A DNA stretch of 64,000 bases, from contig NZ_JABFCL010000014.1 of assembly GCF_017566145.1 (NCBI RefSeq), positions 1-64,000 on the forward strand, read 5' to 3'. The notes beneath the pieces were generated by a model. The model did not search any database. It saw only the letters and a program-made list of their open reading frames with translations, and was not told the DNA's origin. The DNA is from Bittarella massiliensis (ex Durand et al. 2017). Lineage in GTDB: Bacteria > Bacillota > Clostridia > Oscillospirales > Ruminococcaceae. Below, piece after piece: positions 41,465 to 50,330 of this stretch. The translations under genes were made by a program, and so were the position numbers. Numbering within the stretch: position 1 is the stretch's first letter; each line of letters opens with the position of its first letter.

Positions 41465-42079
41465 ATGGCTTTGAAGAGATCACTTGGCAGCCGGCTTTTC
41501 CCGCTGGCACTGGCGGCGGCGCTGGTTTTGGGCGCCTTTACCGGCTGCGGCAAGGGCGGGGAATCCCCCGCCCTGGAGGGCACCCCGCCCAAAATTGAAT
41601 TGGACGGCTACACCCTGACGCTCGGGCAGACCACCCTGCAAGAGGTGTTGGACGCCGGCTTTGAAAAGGTGGAGCGGCTGGGCTTTGCAGACGAGACCAT
41701 TGCCCCCTACACCTTCAGCAGCGATCTGTACTACCTGGCCCGCGCCGGGGAGGACGGCCAACTGGTGGAGTACGCCGGTTGGGGCCTTTGCAACACCACC
41801 GGCAAGACCCAGGCCACCGAGGCCTGTACTCTCTGCTCGGTGTACTGGCAGCTGGCGGTGGGCGGCGAGCCGCTGCCCGGCAAACTGCTCATCAACGGGC
41901 TGGACTTTCAGGGCCTGGCGGCCGAGGACGTGCGGCAGACCCTCTCGGAGATGGAGGTGGTGCGGGACCAGGGCGGCTCTCTGGCCCTGCGGGACGGCAG
42001 CTTTACCTACCAGTTCTCCTTCGGGATGGATGGAAGCATTGAGAGTTTGGAAATCTACACCACCTACCCCACCCGCTGA
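41465..42079 (+). CDS. Putative lipoprotein
   Basis: 204 aa. A type II signal peptide (KRSLGSRLFPLALAAALVL) ends in the lipobox GAFTGC, so the mature protein should be lipid-anchored on the outer face of the membrane. The mature part has LDGYTLTLGQTTLQEVLDAGF, suggesting a small beta-rich domain, and two cysteines in EACTLCSVYW. No family recognised. AAAAGGAGCGG precedes the ATG, and a TATACT (about 41406-41411) lies upstream. Confidence 0.75.
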   Translation: MALKRSLGSRLFPLALAAALVLGAFTGCGKGGESPALEGTPPKIELDGYTLTLGQTTLQEVLDAGFEKVERLGFADETIAPYTFSSDLYYLARAGEDGQLVEYAGWGLCNTTGKTQATEACTLCSVYWQLAVGGEPLPGKLLINGLDFQGLAAEDVRQTLSEMEVVRDQGGSLALRDGSFTYQFSFGMDGSIESLEIYTTYPTR

Positions 42080-42089
42080 CAGACGGCAA

Positions 42090-42135
42090 AAATAGAGAGA
42101 GCGGGAGGCCGATCGGCCTCCCGCTCTCTCTATTT
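42090..42135. terminator. 46-bp perfect palindrome, bidirectional terminator
   Basis: A perfect inverted repeat centred on GATC (AAATAGAGAGAGCGGGAGGC and its complement) lies between the convergent lipoprotein and CNNM genes. Confidence 0.88.
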
Positions 42136-42141
42136 AGCAGC

Positions 42142-43425
42142 TTACTCCTCCCCCTCGGGAAGGGGGTTGACGTGAACGGTGATCTTGTTGATGCGCTGTT
42201 CGTCCACCTGGGTGATGGTGACGTCGAGATTTTCAAAGGAAAACTGCTCCCCCTGTGCAGGGATGTGCTCCAGCCGCTCCAGCACCCAGCCGCTGACGCT
42301 GCCCGACTCAAAGTCAAAGCGGCTGCTGTCAAAGCCCAGTTTGTCCAGCATATCGTAGACATTCAGATCGCCATCCACCTCGTAGGTGTGCTCCCCCAGG
42401 GGGATGACGGCGTAGGTGATCTCCTCGTGCTCGTCCCAGATGTCTCCCACCAGCTCTTCCAGCAGGTCCTCAATGGTGACAATGCCCAGGGTGCCGCCGT
42501 ACTGGTCGGTGACTACCGCCATGTGCAGTTTCTCCCGCTGCAGTTCGCCCAGCAATACCGAAATCTTCTTGGTGGGGGGGACATAGAGGGCCCGCTGCAG
42601 GATGTCGGCCACCTGAAAGCGCTGGCCCTTGACCAGGCGCATGATGAACTCCTGCTGGTTGAGGATGCCCACGATGTTGTCGATGTTTTTCTCGTACACC
42701 GGCAGGCGGGAGTACCGCTCGGCAAAGAAGAGGTCGCGGATGGACTCGATGCTGTCCCCCAGCTCCACCCCCACCACGTCCACCCGGGGGGTGAGGACCT
42801 CGTTGACGCAAATCTCATCAAATTCCAGGGCGCTCTGCACCAGGTCGCTCTCCTGCTCCTCCAAAACCCCTTCGTCCTGAATCTCATCGATGATGACCTT
42901 CAGCTCCTCCTCGGTCACCGAGGGCTGGTTGGCCGCCTCCCCCATGGGGCCGGCCAGCTTTTTGGACAGGCCCTTTTTCAGCTTGGCAAAACACCAGACA
43001 AAGGGGGAAAAGACCTTCATCAGCGCCGAGAGAACGCCAGAAGCGAACATGGCAAAACTCTCGGAGTACTCGTTGGCCACCGATTTGGGCATCACCTCTC
43101 CGAAGATGAGAACCACCACCGTCATCACCAGGGTGGAGACGCCGGCGCCGCTGGGGCCCATCAACCCGGTGAAGAGCAGGGTGCCGATGGAGGCCGCGGC
43201 GATGTTGACGATGTTGTTGCCGATGAGGATGGTGGAGATGGCGCTGTCAAACCGGTCGGCGATCTTTAGCGCCCGCGAGGCCTTTTTATTCCCCTCTTTG
43301 GCGAGCTTTTTCAGGCGGATGCGGTTGACGGTGGAAAACGCGGTCTCCGAGGCGGAGAAGTAGGCCGACAGCGCCACCAGCACTGCCAGCGAGACGGTAT
43401 AGAGCCATATACTGCCCTCTTCCAA
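42142..43425 (-). CDS. CNNM/CorC-family membrane protein (hemolysin family)
   Basis: 427 aa. N-terminal DUF21 transmembrane domain (SAYFSASETAFSTVNR, ILIGNNIVNIAAASIGTLLF, IFGEVMPKSVA), two CBS domains (VLTPRVDVVGVELGDS; LPVYEKNIDNIVGILN, MAVVTDQYGGTLGIVTIEDLLEELVGDI) and a C-terminal CorC/HlyC domain. Proteins of this layout are linked to magnesium export. TTG start with AAAAGGAGCGTG upstream. Confidence 0.9.
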   Translation of the reverse strand: MEEGSIWLYTVSLAVLVALSAYFSASETAFSTVNRIRLKKLAKEGNKKASRALKIADRFDSAISTILIGNNIVNIAAASIGTLLFTGLMGPSGAGVSTLVMTVVVLIFGEVMPKSVANEYSESFAMFASGVLSALMKVFSPFVWCFAKLKKGLSKKLAGPMGEAANQPSVTEEELKVIIDEIQDEGVLEEQESDLVQSALEFDEICVNEVLTPRVDVVGVELGDSIESIRDLFFAERYSRLPVYEKNIDNIVGILNQQEFIMRLVKGQRFQVADILQRALYVPPTKKISVLLGELQREKLHMAVVTDQYGGTLGIVTIEDLLEELVGDIWDEHEEITYAVIPLGEHTYEVDGDLNVYDMLDKLGFDSSRFDFESGSVSGWVLERLEHIPAQGEQFSFENLDVTITQVDEQRINKITVHVNPLPEGEE

Positions 43426-43653
43426 AATTGCACGCTCCTTTTCGCTTGTCGCTTGTAAATCGATTTTGAGTTAGAGGTATCATATCAAAAATGAAGCCGG
43501 ATGGCAAGGGCAGAGAAAACCGCCCCCATGTGATCTGACGGCAATTCTTCATAAAAATGCGATGGTTTTTTGCCGTCTCATCCTTTATACTAAAAGAGAC
43601 CTTCTTCCCCGGGCCCGCCGCCCGGGGAAATTCACGGGAAAGGCGGCCGACAC

Positions 43654-44856
43654 ATGAATAAAAAACGGGCCTATCACATCCTCTACCGGGCGCTGCCCAA
43701 CATGTTGGTGGTGCTCTCCGGCGTGCTGCTCTTCGCCTTCTTTGCCAACTTCAAAGAGATCGCCTCCCTCTTTCGGGCGCTGATCTCCCTGCTCTCCCCC
43801 TTTATTGCGGCCTTTGGCATCGCCTATATCGCCTCCTCCCCCCTCAATTTGATCGAGCGCCGCTGGCTGCAGAAGATCGAGAAGAAGAACGTCCGCCGGG
43901 CGGTGGCGGTGGCCATCGTCTACCTGCTGGGGCTAGCCTTGGTGACCCTCTTCATCTCCTTCATCATCCCCCAGATCGTGGAGAGCGTGCGCACCCTCAT
44001 CAACCAGAGCGGCGATGGCCTCGCCGCCATTGAAGCCTTTGTCCGCGACACCCTGGTGCGCTACAACATCGACCCGGCCAAGATCACCGACCTCTTTCAG
44101 TCCTGGGAGGGGCTGTGGTCCCAGGCACTGGACTTCTTGAAGTCCACCCTCCCGCAGTTGCTGAGTGTCTCCATCTCCATCGGCAGCTTCGTCGTCAACA
44201 CCCTGGTGTCGGTGGTGGCCTCGGTCTACCTGCTCTTTTCAAAAGAGAAATTCTGCTCCCAGACCAAGCGGGTGGTTTACTCCCTCTTCTCCCGCAAGCA
44301 TGCCGACCAGCTGGTCTACGTCACCGCCTTGAGTCACCGCACCTTCGGCGGCTTTCTCATCGGCAAGATCAACGACTCCCTCATCATCGGCCTCATCTGC
44401 TTTGTGGGGACCTCTCTGCTCAACATCCCCTTTGCCCCCCTGGTGAGCGTCATCGTCGGGGTCACCAACATCATCCCCTTCTTCGGCCCCTTTATCGGGG
44501 CGGTTCCCTCGGCCTTCATCATCCTCATTGCCGACCCCATCAAGTGCATCTGGTTTGTGATCTTCGTCATCGCCTTGCAGCAGTTTGACGGCAACTTCCT
44601 TGGGCCGAAGATCCTCGGTCAGTCCACCGGCCTCTCGGCCTTCTGGGTGATGGTGGCCATCGTCATCGGCGGCGGTCTCATGGGTCCCTTGGGGATGATC
44701 GTCGGGGTGCCCGCCTTCTCGGTCATCTACACCCTCTTTAAGGTCTTTGTCCGCGGGCGGCTACAGGAAAAGGGGATGCCCCTGGACCCCGATGACTACA
44801 AGGTGCCCGGCCCCATCGCACCCCTGCCCCCGCAAAAAGATGAAGAACCAGCCTAA
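43654..44856 (+). CDS. AI-2E family transporter
   Basis: 400 aa with about eight hydrophobic helices. FGIAYIASSPLNLIERR near the N-terminus, the long amphipathic region after VAIVYLLGLALVTLFISFI and the conserved ITNIIPFFGPFIGAVPSAFI-like block (here VTNIIPFFGPFIGAVP) are typical of the YtvI/TqsA family. Despite the name, many members carry cations or unknown substrates. AAAGGCGG precedes the ATG, and TATACT (43586-43591) is the likely -10. Confidence 0.9.
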   Translation: MNKKRAYHILYRALPNMLVVLSGVLLFAFFANFKEIASLFRALISLLSPFIAAFGIAYIASSPLNLIERRWLQKIEKKNVRRAVAVAIVYLLGLALVTLFISFIIPQIVESVRTLINQSGDGLAAIEAFVRDTLVRYNIDPAKITDLFQSWEGLWSQALDFLKSTLPQLLSVSISIGSFVVNTLVSVVASVYLLFSKEKFCSQTKRVVYSLFSRKHADQLVYVTALSHRTFGGFLIGKINDSLIIGLICFVGTSLLNIPFAPLVSVIVGVTNIIPFFGPFIGAVPSAFIILIADPIKCIWFVIFVIALQQFDGNFLGPKILGQSTGLSAFWVMVAIVIGGGLMGPLGMIVGVPAFSVIYTLFKVFVRGRLQEKGMPLDPDDYKVPGPIAPLPPQKDEEPA

Positions 44857-44866
44857 AAGCCCAACC

Positions 44867-44906
44867 CAAAAGAGCGCCTGGCCCCTCGGCCGCGGCGCTC
44901 TTTTTG
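44867..44906. terminator. Bidirectional terminator
   Basis: AAAAGAGCGCC pairs with GGCGCTCTTTTT between convergent genes. Confidence 0.85.
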
Positions 44907-44920
44907 GTATTGACAAAAAC

Positions 44921-45349
44921 TCAATCAAACCGGGTCAGGTTGAGACCGGTCTCCGGGTCGGCAAAGCGGCCGATAATCCCCGGCAGCTTGCGGACAAACA
45001 GCTCGCCGGTGGCGCTGATGACCGCCCGGTTCAGGTGGCCGCCCACCGCCTGCCCACCGGCCTTTGCCAGGGTGATGTGGAGGTGGAGATAGGGCGCGTC
45101 CGCCCCCTCCTGGCGGGAGATGTTGCCGATGAGGGCGGTGATCTCCATATCCCCTTTCAGTTCAGTGGGGTAGTACCTCTTCTCGGCAATGCTGTACAGG
45201 CCGACGGTGGCGTCATCGGCAGCCCCCAGCCCCTGGACAGTGCCGGCTCGAATCCCCTCTTTTTCACAGAGTTCGGCGATGGAGGCCACCACCTCTTCGC
45301 CCCGCTCCAAGCGGACGGCATAGGTGTCTCCGTACAGTTTGTAGATCAC
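44921..45349 (-). CDS. PCC/DUF296-domain protein
   Basis: 142 aa. YAVRLERGEEVVASIAELC, AGTVQGLGAADDATVGLY and PYLHLHITLAKAGGQAVGGHL with its conserved histidines match the PCC (DUF296) domain, found alone in bacteria and attached to AT-hooks in plants. The function of stand-alone bacterial forms is poorly known. GTG start after AAGGAGGAATTCCT. It lies 40 bases downstream of the MBL hydrolase, likely the same operon. Confidence 0.82.
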   Translation of the reverse strand: MIYKLYGDTYAVRLERGEEVVASIAELCEKEGIRAGTVQGLGAADDATVGLYSIAEKRYYPTELKGDMEITALIGNISRQEGADAPYLHLHITLAKAGGQAVGGHLNRAVISATGELFVRKLPGIIGRFADPETGLNLTRFD

Positions 45350-45389
45350 AGGAATTCCTCCTTTTTCAGCGCAGCGCGCGCCTCTCTTC

Positions 45390-46232
45390 TCACAGTTCAA
45401 ACACCGACCCTGTGGCCAGGCCCTGGCTCTGGGGGCAGTCCTCGGCAAATCGGGCCAGCCCCTCCTCCCCGGTGCAGTGACAGACCCCCACAAAGGGGAT
45501 GCCGCTGGCGGCAAACCACTCCACCGTCTGCCGGGCCCGCTCCTCGTCGCAGGCCACCAGGTGGGTCCCCCCCACAAAGGCTTTGACCGGCTTGCCCAGC
45601 CGGCGGCGGGCGCTCTCGCAGATGTTCACCGGCCCGCAGTGGCTGCAACCGGAGATCACCACCAGCCCCTCCCCGTCGTCAATGGCCAGGGCCATCTCCT
45701 CCCGGAAGTCATCGGTACAGTACTCCCCGCCGAGCATCATCAGGGCGGTGGGATCGGGCTGCTCAAATGGGCAGACCCGCTCGAACCCCGAGAGCAGGTA
45801 GATGGGCGCGTCCTCAAAGAGGGGGTGAACGCTCCGGCTGACCATGGCACAGGGGACCTTTTTCTCGTTGATCCACTCCTGTCCGAAGGCATTGCCCACG
45901 TAGTAGTAGGACACCTCCTGATCCCAGTACTTGGGGGTGAAAAAGTAGCGGTGGATGTAGAGGGGCGCTTCTGGCGCCGGACAGTTTTCCCGCCAGGCCA
46001 AAAATCCCCGGGAGTGGTCGAAGTGGGCGTGGCTGAGCACCACCGCCTCAGTCCGCGCCAGATCCACCCCCATGGCGCGGGCGTTTTGCAGAAAGGCGCC
46101 GCTGTCCCCGGTGTCAAAGAGGATGCGGTGGCCCCCCGCCTCCACAAAGGCGGAAAAGCCGTTTTCACATTGCAGCTGGGGGGACAGGGTTCGGTTTTCA
46201 ATCAAGACGGACAGTTTGACAGACACAGACAT
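45390..46232 (-). CDS. MBL-fold metallohydrolase
   Basis: 280 aa. FDTGDSGAFLQNA, LSHAHFDHSRG (HxHxDH), VISGCSHCGPVNI and VGGTHLVACD form the metal-binding motifs of the MBL group annotated as dihydropterin-type beta-ribofuranosylaminobenzene 5'-phosphate synthases; that name should not be taken as function. ATGAGGAGGAG precedes the start. The operon continues into the PCC gene. Confidence 0.82.
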   Translation of the reverse strand: MSVSVKLSVLIENRTLSPQLQCENGFSAFVEAGGHRILFDTGDSGAFLQNARAMGVDLARTEAVVLSHAHFDHSRGFLAWRENCPAPEAPLYIHRYFFTPKYWDQEVSYYYVGNAFGQEWINEKKVPCAMVSRSVHPLFEDAPIYLLSGFERVCPFEQPDPTALMMLGGEYCTDDFREEMALAIDDGEGLVVISGCSHCGPVNICESARRRLGKPVKAFVGGTHLVACDEERARQTVEWFAASGIPFVGVCHCTGEEGLARFAEDCPQSQGLATGSVFEL

Positions 46233-46271
46233 CTCCTCCTCATAGGGACGGACGGCCTTTCGGCCCTTCCC

Positions 46272-47318
46272 TCACCCCTCTTTGCGGGCCACCAGTACAT
46301 CCCGGCGGATGGCCTGGTCCACCCGGTGACAGAAGCTGTCGTAGGGCGGTTCCCGCAGCACGGCAAACCCGGCGGCCTCCACCAATTCCTCCAGCTGTGG
46401 GCGGGGGAGGACAAAGGTGTTCCAGGACAGGGCCATCGCCCCGCCGGGTTTGAGCACCCGTCGCCAGCCGGGCAGACAGGCTCTCAGCAGTTCGCTGGGG
46501 TTGCGGGTGGGATTTCCCCGCCCCTGTGGACGGCCGCCGGCCTGGTTGCCGTGGGCCACCCCATAGGGCAGGTCACCCACCAGCAGGTGAAAGTGGTTTT
46601 TGGGGAAATAGCGATCGGTGTAGGCCGAATCCCCGGCAATCAAGGTCACCGCGCAGCGGGCAGCAGGGTCGGCGTACTCCTCCTTGCTGCGCGCCAGCTC
46701 AAAGCGCTGGCGCTGGGCGGTGAAGGACCGGTTTGGCCCGGAGAGGCGGTCTTTTTGCAGGGTGTGCTTGCAGCGGGCCTGTTCCAGATACTTTTTCAGG
46801 TAGCCGCCGCACTCCTGCACCGACTTGGGTGAGATCTCCACCCCGGCAGCGCTGTACCCCAGCCGCAGCGCCTCAAAGAGGGTGGTGCCCCGGCCCGCCA
46901 CCGGGTCCAGCAGGGTCAGCCCCCGCTGCCCGGCAAAGGCGCTGGAGCTGGCGGCCAGGTTGATGAGAAAGCGGGTAAAGAGCTCGTTTGTCTTGCCCGG
47001 GTACTTGAGGATGGTGCTGATCTCCTCCCCCAAATAGGGGGCTACCGGCCGGTCAAGAGCCTGCAGGGCCCCGTTTTCGCCGACAAAAACGGCATAGCAA
47101 AAGGAGAGGTCAAAAAGCCGTTCCAACTCCCCCTCCCCGAGAGGGGCCTCGCTCTCCAGCACCAGGGCAGGGGCGCCGCCCAATTCCTCCGGCGCGGGAG
47201 GGCTGCAGGGGCTGGCAAATGAGCGGACGGCGAGGGCCAGCTCCCCCAGGCAGAGGGCGGTGGACTCCTTTAAATAGACCCGGTTGTGGCCGGGGTTTCG
47301 CAGCAGGTGGTAGCGCAT
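46272..47318 (-). CDS. TRM11/UPF0020-like SAM methyltransferase
   Basis: 348 aa. The C-terminal half holds a class I methyltransferase: LLDPVAGRGTTLFEAL for SAM binding and LLVGDLPYGVAHG as the (D/N)LPYG catalytic motif of N2-guanosine RNA or DNA N-methyltransferases, then MALSWNTFVL. The N-terminal 150 residues, with a VFVGENGALQALDRPV block, may be a substrate-recognition domain. ATG at 47318 follows AAAAAGGAG. Substrate unknown; tRNA is the likeliest. Confidence 0.78.
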   Translation of the reverse strand: MRYHLLRNPGHNRVYLKESTALCLGELALAVRSFASPCSPPAPEELGGAPALVLESEAPLGEGELERLFDLSFCYAVFVGENGALQALDRPVAPYLGEEISTILKYPGKTNELFTRFLINLAASSSAFAGQRGLTLLDPVAGRGTTLFEALRLGYSAAGVEISPKSVQECGGYLKKYLEQARCKHTLQKDRLSGPNRSFTAQRQRFELARSKEEYADPAARCAVTLIAGDSAYTDRYFPKNHFHLLVGDLPYGVAHGNQAGGRPQGRGNPTRNPSELLRACLPGWRRVLKPGGAMALSWNTFVLPRPQLEELVEAAGFAVLREPPYDSFCHRVDQAIRRDVLVARKEG

Positions 47319-47412
47319 GGCGGTCTCCTTTTTGCCGGGCCGGAGCGACCCGCTTCTTTTGTCTTTTAGTATAGCACCTTTTCCCCGCCCTGTCACCGCC
47401 GACGAGCAGGCG

Positions 47413-47460
47413 CAAAAGAGCCCCCGAGTGGGCGAAAAACCGCATCTCTCGGGGGCTCTG
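47413..47460 (-). terminator. Terminator after the peptidoglycan-binding genes
   Basis: On the minus strand AGAGCCCCCGAG pairs with CTCGGGGGCTCTTTT. Confidence 0.75.
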
Positions 47461-47490
47461 GCTGCTGCCAAAGGCAGGCTGACCGGCAAT

Positions 47491-48015
47491 TTACAGGGTA
47501 TTGTAGATCTCGACGAGTTTGTTCCAGGTATCGCGGCCGACCGCACCGTCGACGGTGAGGCCGAACTCCTGCTGGAAGATGCGCACCGAGTAGTCGGTGG
47601 TGGTGCCGAAGACCCCGTCCACCTGCTCGCGCTGGACGTTGGGGAACTTCTCGGCGATGTTGCTCAAATAGAGCTGGATGTCCCGCACCGGGCTGCCGGA
47701 ACTGCCCTGGCGGTAGACGCTGCCGGGCCAGGGTTTGGCCACCGGGTGGACCGATTCGACACAGAGCTTGCGGCAGAGGGCAAACCAGGTGGCAGCGCCC
47801 ACCTTGCCGTCGGCGGCCAGGCCGACAGCCCGCTGGAAGGCGGCCACCGAGCGCTCGGTGGCGGATCCAAAGACCCCGTCCACCGTCACCGCAGGGATGG
47901 TGGGAAGGCTGGTTTTGATGGCGTTGAGGTAGTACTGGATATTGCTGACCATACTGCCGGAGGAGCCCACGCCGATTACATAGCCGGGATAGGGTTTGCA
48001 GACACAACTAGACAT
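47491..48015 (-). CDS. Two-repeat peptidoglycan-binding protein
   Basis: 174 aa made almost wholly of two PG_binding_1 repeats, each with (R)GSSGSxVxxIQ, VDGVFGxxT and xxFQxxxGLxxDGxVGxxTW. The N-terminus MSSCVCKPYPG has no signal peptide. The ATG at 48015 is preferred over TTG at 48021 because GAGGTG is then 8 bases away. The repeats are closely related to those of the adjacent 680-aa protein, 60 bases upstream, implying local duplication and a common cell-wall or spore-cortex role. Confidence 0.85.
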   Translation of the reverse strand: MSSCVCKPYPGYVIGVGSSGSMVSNIQYYLNAIKTSLPTIPAVTVDGVFGSATERSVAAFQRAVGLAADGKVGAATWFALCRKLCVESVHPVAKPWPGSVYRQGSSGSPVRDIQLYLSNIAEKFPNVQREQVDGVFGTTTDYSVRIFQQEFGLTVDGAVGRDTWNKLVEIYNTL

Positions 48016-48075
48016 AGTCAATTCACCTCTGTTATATATTGAGAGCGCCCGCCGGCCCGAGGGCCGGGCGGAGCG

Positions 48076-50118
48076 CTACACGGTGGCGTAAACTTCGCAC
48101 ATGCGTGTCCAGGTGGCCTGGCCCACCGCCCCGTCGACGGTGAGGCCAAAATCCCGCTGGAAGGTGCGCACCGACGCCTCGGTGGCGGCGCCAAAGATGC
48201 CGTCCACCGTGACCCGGGCAATCTGGGGGTATTTGAGGGCGATAACGCCCAACATAAACTGAATGTTGCGCACCGCGTTGCCGGTGCTGCCCCTGCGGTA
48301 GACCCCGCCGGGATAGGGTGGGCAGGGCGGTTTGGCCGGCAGGTTGCAAAACTGGTTGCAGACCTCCGCCCAGGTGGCGGGACCGACAACGCCGTCCACC
48401 GACAGCCCGAAGAGCTGCTGAAAGGCCCGCACGGCCTGGGTGGTGCCGGAACCAAAGATACCGTCCACCGCCAGCTGGGGGATCAGGGTGTTGACCACTC
48501 CGATGGCGTTGAGGTAGTACTGCAGGTCGCTGACGCTGGTGCCGGTGGAGCCCTGCCGCAGCGGGGTGCCGGGGTAGGACTTGCAGGTGCAGCCGTCGCC
48601 GGGCACATCGGGCTCCACCTGCTTGTAGATGTCGATCATCTGCTGCCAGGTGGCCTGCCCCACGATGCCGTCGGGGATGAGGCCGAAGTAGCTCTGGAAG
48701 GATTTCACCGCATTTTTGGTGATGGGGCCAAAGACGCCGTCGATGTCCACATCGGGGATTTCGGCAAAGAACTGGGCGGCCACCCGCAACATATACTGCA
48801 CAGCTTGAACGCCGACGCCGGTATCCCCCTCTTTGAGGACCGAGGAGGGCGGGGTGTCGGGCACATCCACATCTTCCCCCTCACTGCCCAGTTCGGCCAG
48901 TTTCTTCACCGCCACGTAGATATAGGAGATCTCGTACCAAGTCCCCTTGCCCACGATCCCGTCCTGGGTGAGTTTAAAGCTCTTTTGAAAGGCCTTGACG
49001 GCCGCCTCGGTGGAGGGGCCAAAGACCCCGTCCACCGGGTTAATCAGGGGGATAGAGGGGAAGTTGCGGCGGATGCGGTTGAGCTGGTTTTGGATGATGG
49101 CCACGTTGGTGCCGGTGGAGCCCACCCGCAGTGGGGTGCCGGGGTAGGACTGGGGGATGTCGCGGATGTTGTTGGACTCGTGAAGGGCCACCCCACTGCC
49201 GTAGTAGTAGCGCAGAATTTGAATGGGGCTGTACCCCTGGTTGGCCAGGTTCACGGTGCCCCACTGCTTGAGGCCGGGGCAGTTGGTGACCTGCCGGCCA
49301 TCGCAGTACTCGGCGTAAAAGGGTTCTTCCCGGTTGTTTTTGCGGATGTAGACGTTGAATATCTCATCCACAATCTTGCTGATGTTGTCGAAGATATTGC
49401 GGTTTTTCACAAAGTACTGGTCGTACTGGGTGGAGTTGGTGATCTGAAAGTTATAGCCCTTGCTGCGGTACCACTCGGTGTAAACCCGGTTGAGGGCCAG
49501 GGAGATCTGGCAGTAGATGTTGGCCCGAAGGGCGTTTTCCGGCCAGGTGGGATAGATCTCGCTGGAGGCCACGTTTTTGATGTAGTACTTGAAGGGCACC
49601 GTCAGGTTTTCAGCCGAGGAGTTGTTGGGCCGGCCCAGGTGGACGGTGATGTTGGTGGGGATGACCGGCACCTGCAAAATGCGGTTTTCCACAGTGCTCT
49701 CCGCCGGTGCGGTGGAGTAGCAGGGGTGCTCGCAGGTCAGCTGGTGCTGGGGAACGGTGCTCACCTGCCGGGGGCCAGTGTAGTTGCCGGTGGCGTCGGG
49801 GATCATCTCGAGCACCTGTACGGCTAGGGTGTCGGCAAAAATTTGAATGTCGCGCACCTCGGCAGGGACATAGCCCTCCTTGCGAAACTGCACGTCGTAA
49901 ACCTCGTAGGGAAAGCCCTCGTAGCCGGGGTCGAGGGAGAGGGCCTTGTCGGGCGCCTCCAGGTCAATGGCGGGGGTATTTCCGTCCTCGTCGGTAATCA
50001 GGGTCTGGTCGTAGACCACCTGTCCCGCGGACACCTTGGTGATCACCACCTGAACGGCCTCCACCGGCAGCGCCTGCTGCGCCGTTGAGACAGAAAAGCT
50101 CAGTTGTCCAGTAGCCAA
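48076..50118 (-). CDS. SleC/SpoIID-like protein with four peptidoglycan-binding repeats
   Basis: 680 aa. An N-terminal regulatory-like domain (TGQLSFSVSTAQQALPVEAV, DGNTPAIDLEAPDKALSL) is similar to the pro-region of clostridial cortex-lytic SleC. The middle part, WPENALRANIYCQISLALNR to LKQWGTVNLANQGYSPIQIL, looks like SpoIID, with the Glu of EALKAQ-type and the SQWG-type motif. Four PG_binding_1 repeats (about residues 350-680) follow, each with VDG(V/I)FG and DG(I/V/A)VGxxTW. TTG start after AAAGGAGG. No signal peptide. A role in spore cortex or wall remodelling is inferred. Confidence 0.82.
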   Translation of the reverse strand: MATGQLSFSVSTAQQALPVEAVQVVITKVSAGQVVYDQTLITDEDGNTPAIDLEAPDKALSLDPGYEGFPYEVYDVQFRKEGYVPAEVRDIQIFADTLAVQVLEMIPDATGNYTGPRQVSTVPQHQLTCEHPCYSTAPAESTVENRILQVPVIPTNITVHLGRPNNSSAENLTVPFKYYIKNVASSEIYPTWPENALRANIYCQISLALNRVYTEWYRSKGYNFQITNSTQYDQYFVKNRNIFDNISKIVDEIFNVYIRKNNREEPFYAEYCDGRQVTNCPGLKQWGTVNLANQGYSPIQILRYYYGSGVALHESNNIRDIPQSYPGTPLRVGSTGTNVAIIQNQLNRIRRNFPSIPLINPVDGVFGPSTEAAVKAFQKSFKLTQDGIVGKGTWYEISYIYVAVKKLAELGSEGEDVDVPDTPPSSVLKEGDTGVGVQAVQYMLRVAAQFFAEIPDVDIDGVFGPITKNAVKSFQSYFGLIPDGIVGQATWQQMIDIYKQVEPDVPGDGCTCKSYPGTPLRQGSTGTSVSDLQYYLNAIGVVNTLIPQLAVDGIFGSGTTQAVRAFQQLFGLSVDGVVGPATWAEVCNQFCNLPAKPPCPPYPGGVYRRGSTGNAVRNIQFMLGVIALKYPQIARVTVDGIFGAATEASVRTFQRDFGLTVDGAVGQATWTRMCEVYATV

Positions 50119-50268
50119 ATGGGGTTCCTCCTTTTGCGGTGGAAGTTTGGGGAGCGGGCGCGCGGCCTGCGCCGGTTTCACACGCACACCAGCCTATTCC
50201 CCCACCCCGCGAAAGGTGTCTGCCTCTCCCCCTCCAAAAACGCCTTTGCGCTGGGGCGGAAAACACAG

Positions 50269-50274
50269 TATAAT
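50269..50274 (+). promoter_or_regulatory. -10 box ahead of the ThyX-like gene
   Basis: A perfect TATAAT lies 57 bases before the start, with a weak TTGCGC 17 bp upstream. The remaining gap back to 50119 shows nothing else. Confidence 0.5.
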
Positions 50275-50330
50275 AGGGGGAAACAAGCGCGCGGCCTGAC
50301 GGGCGGCGGAGAAACGGAGAGGATACGGCC

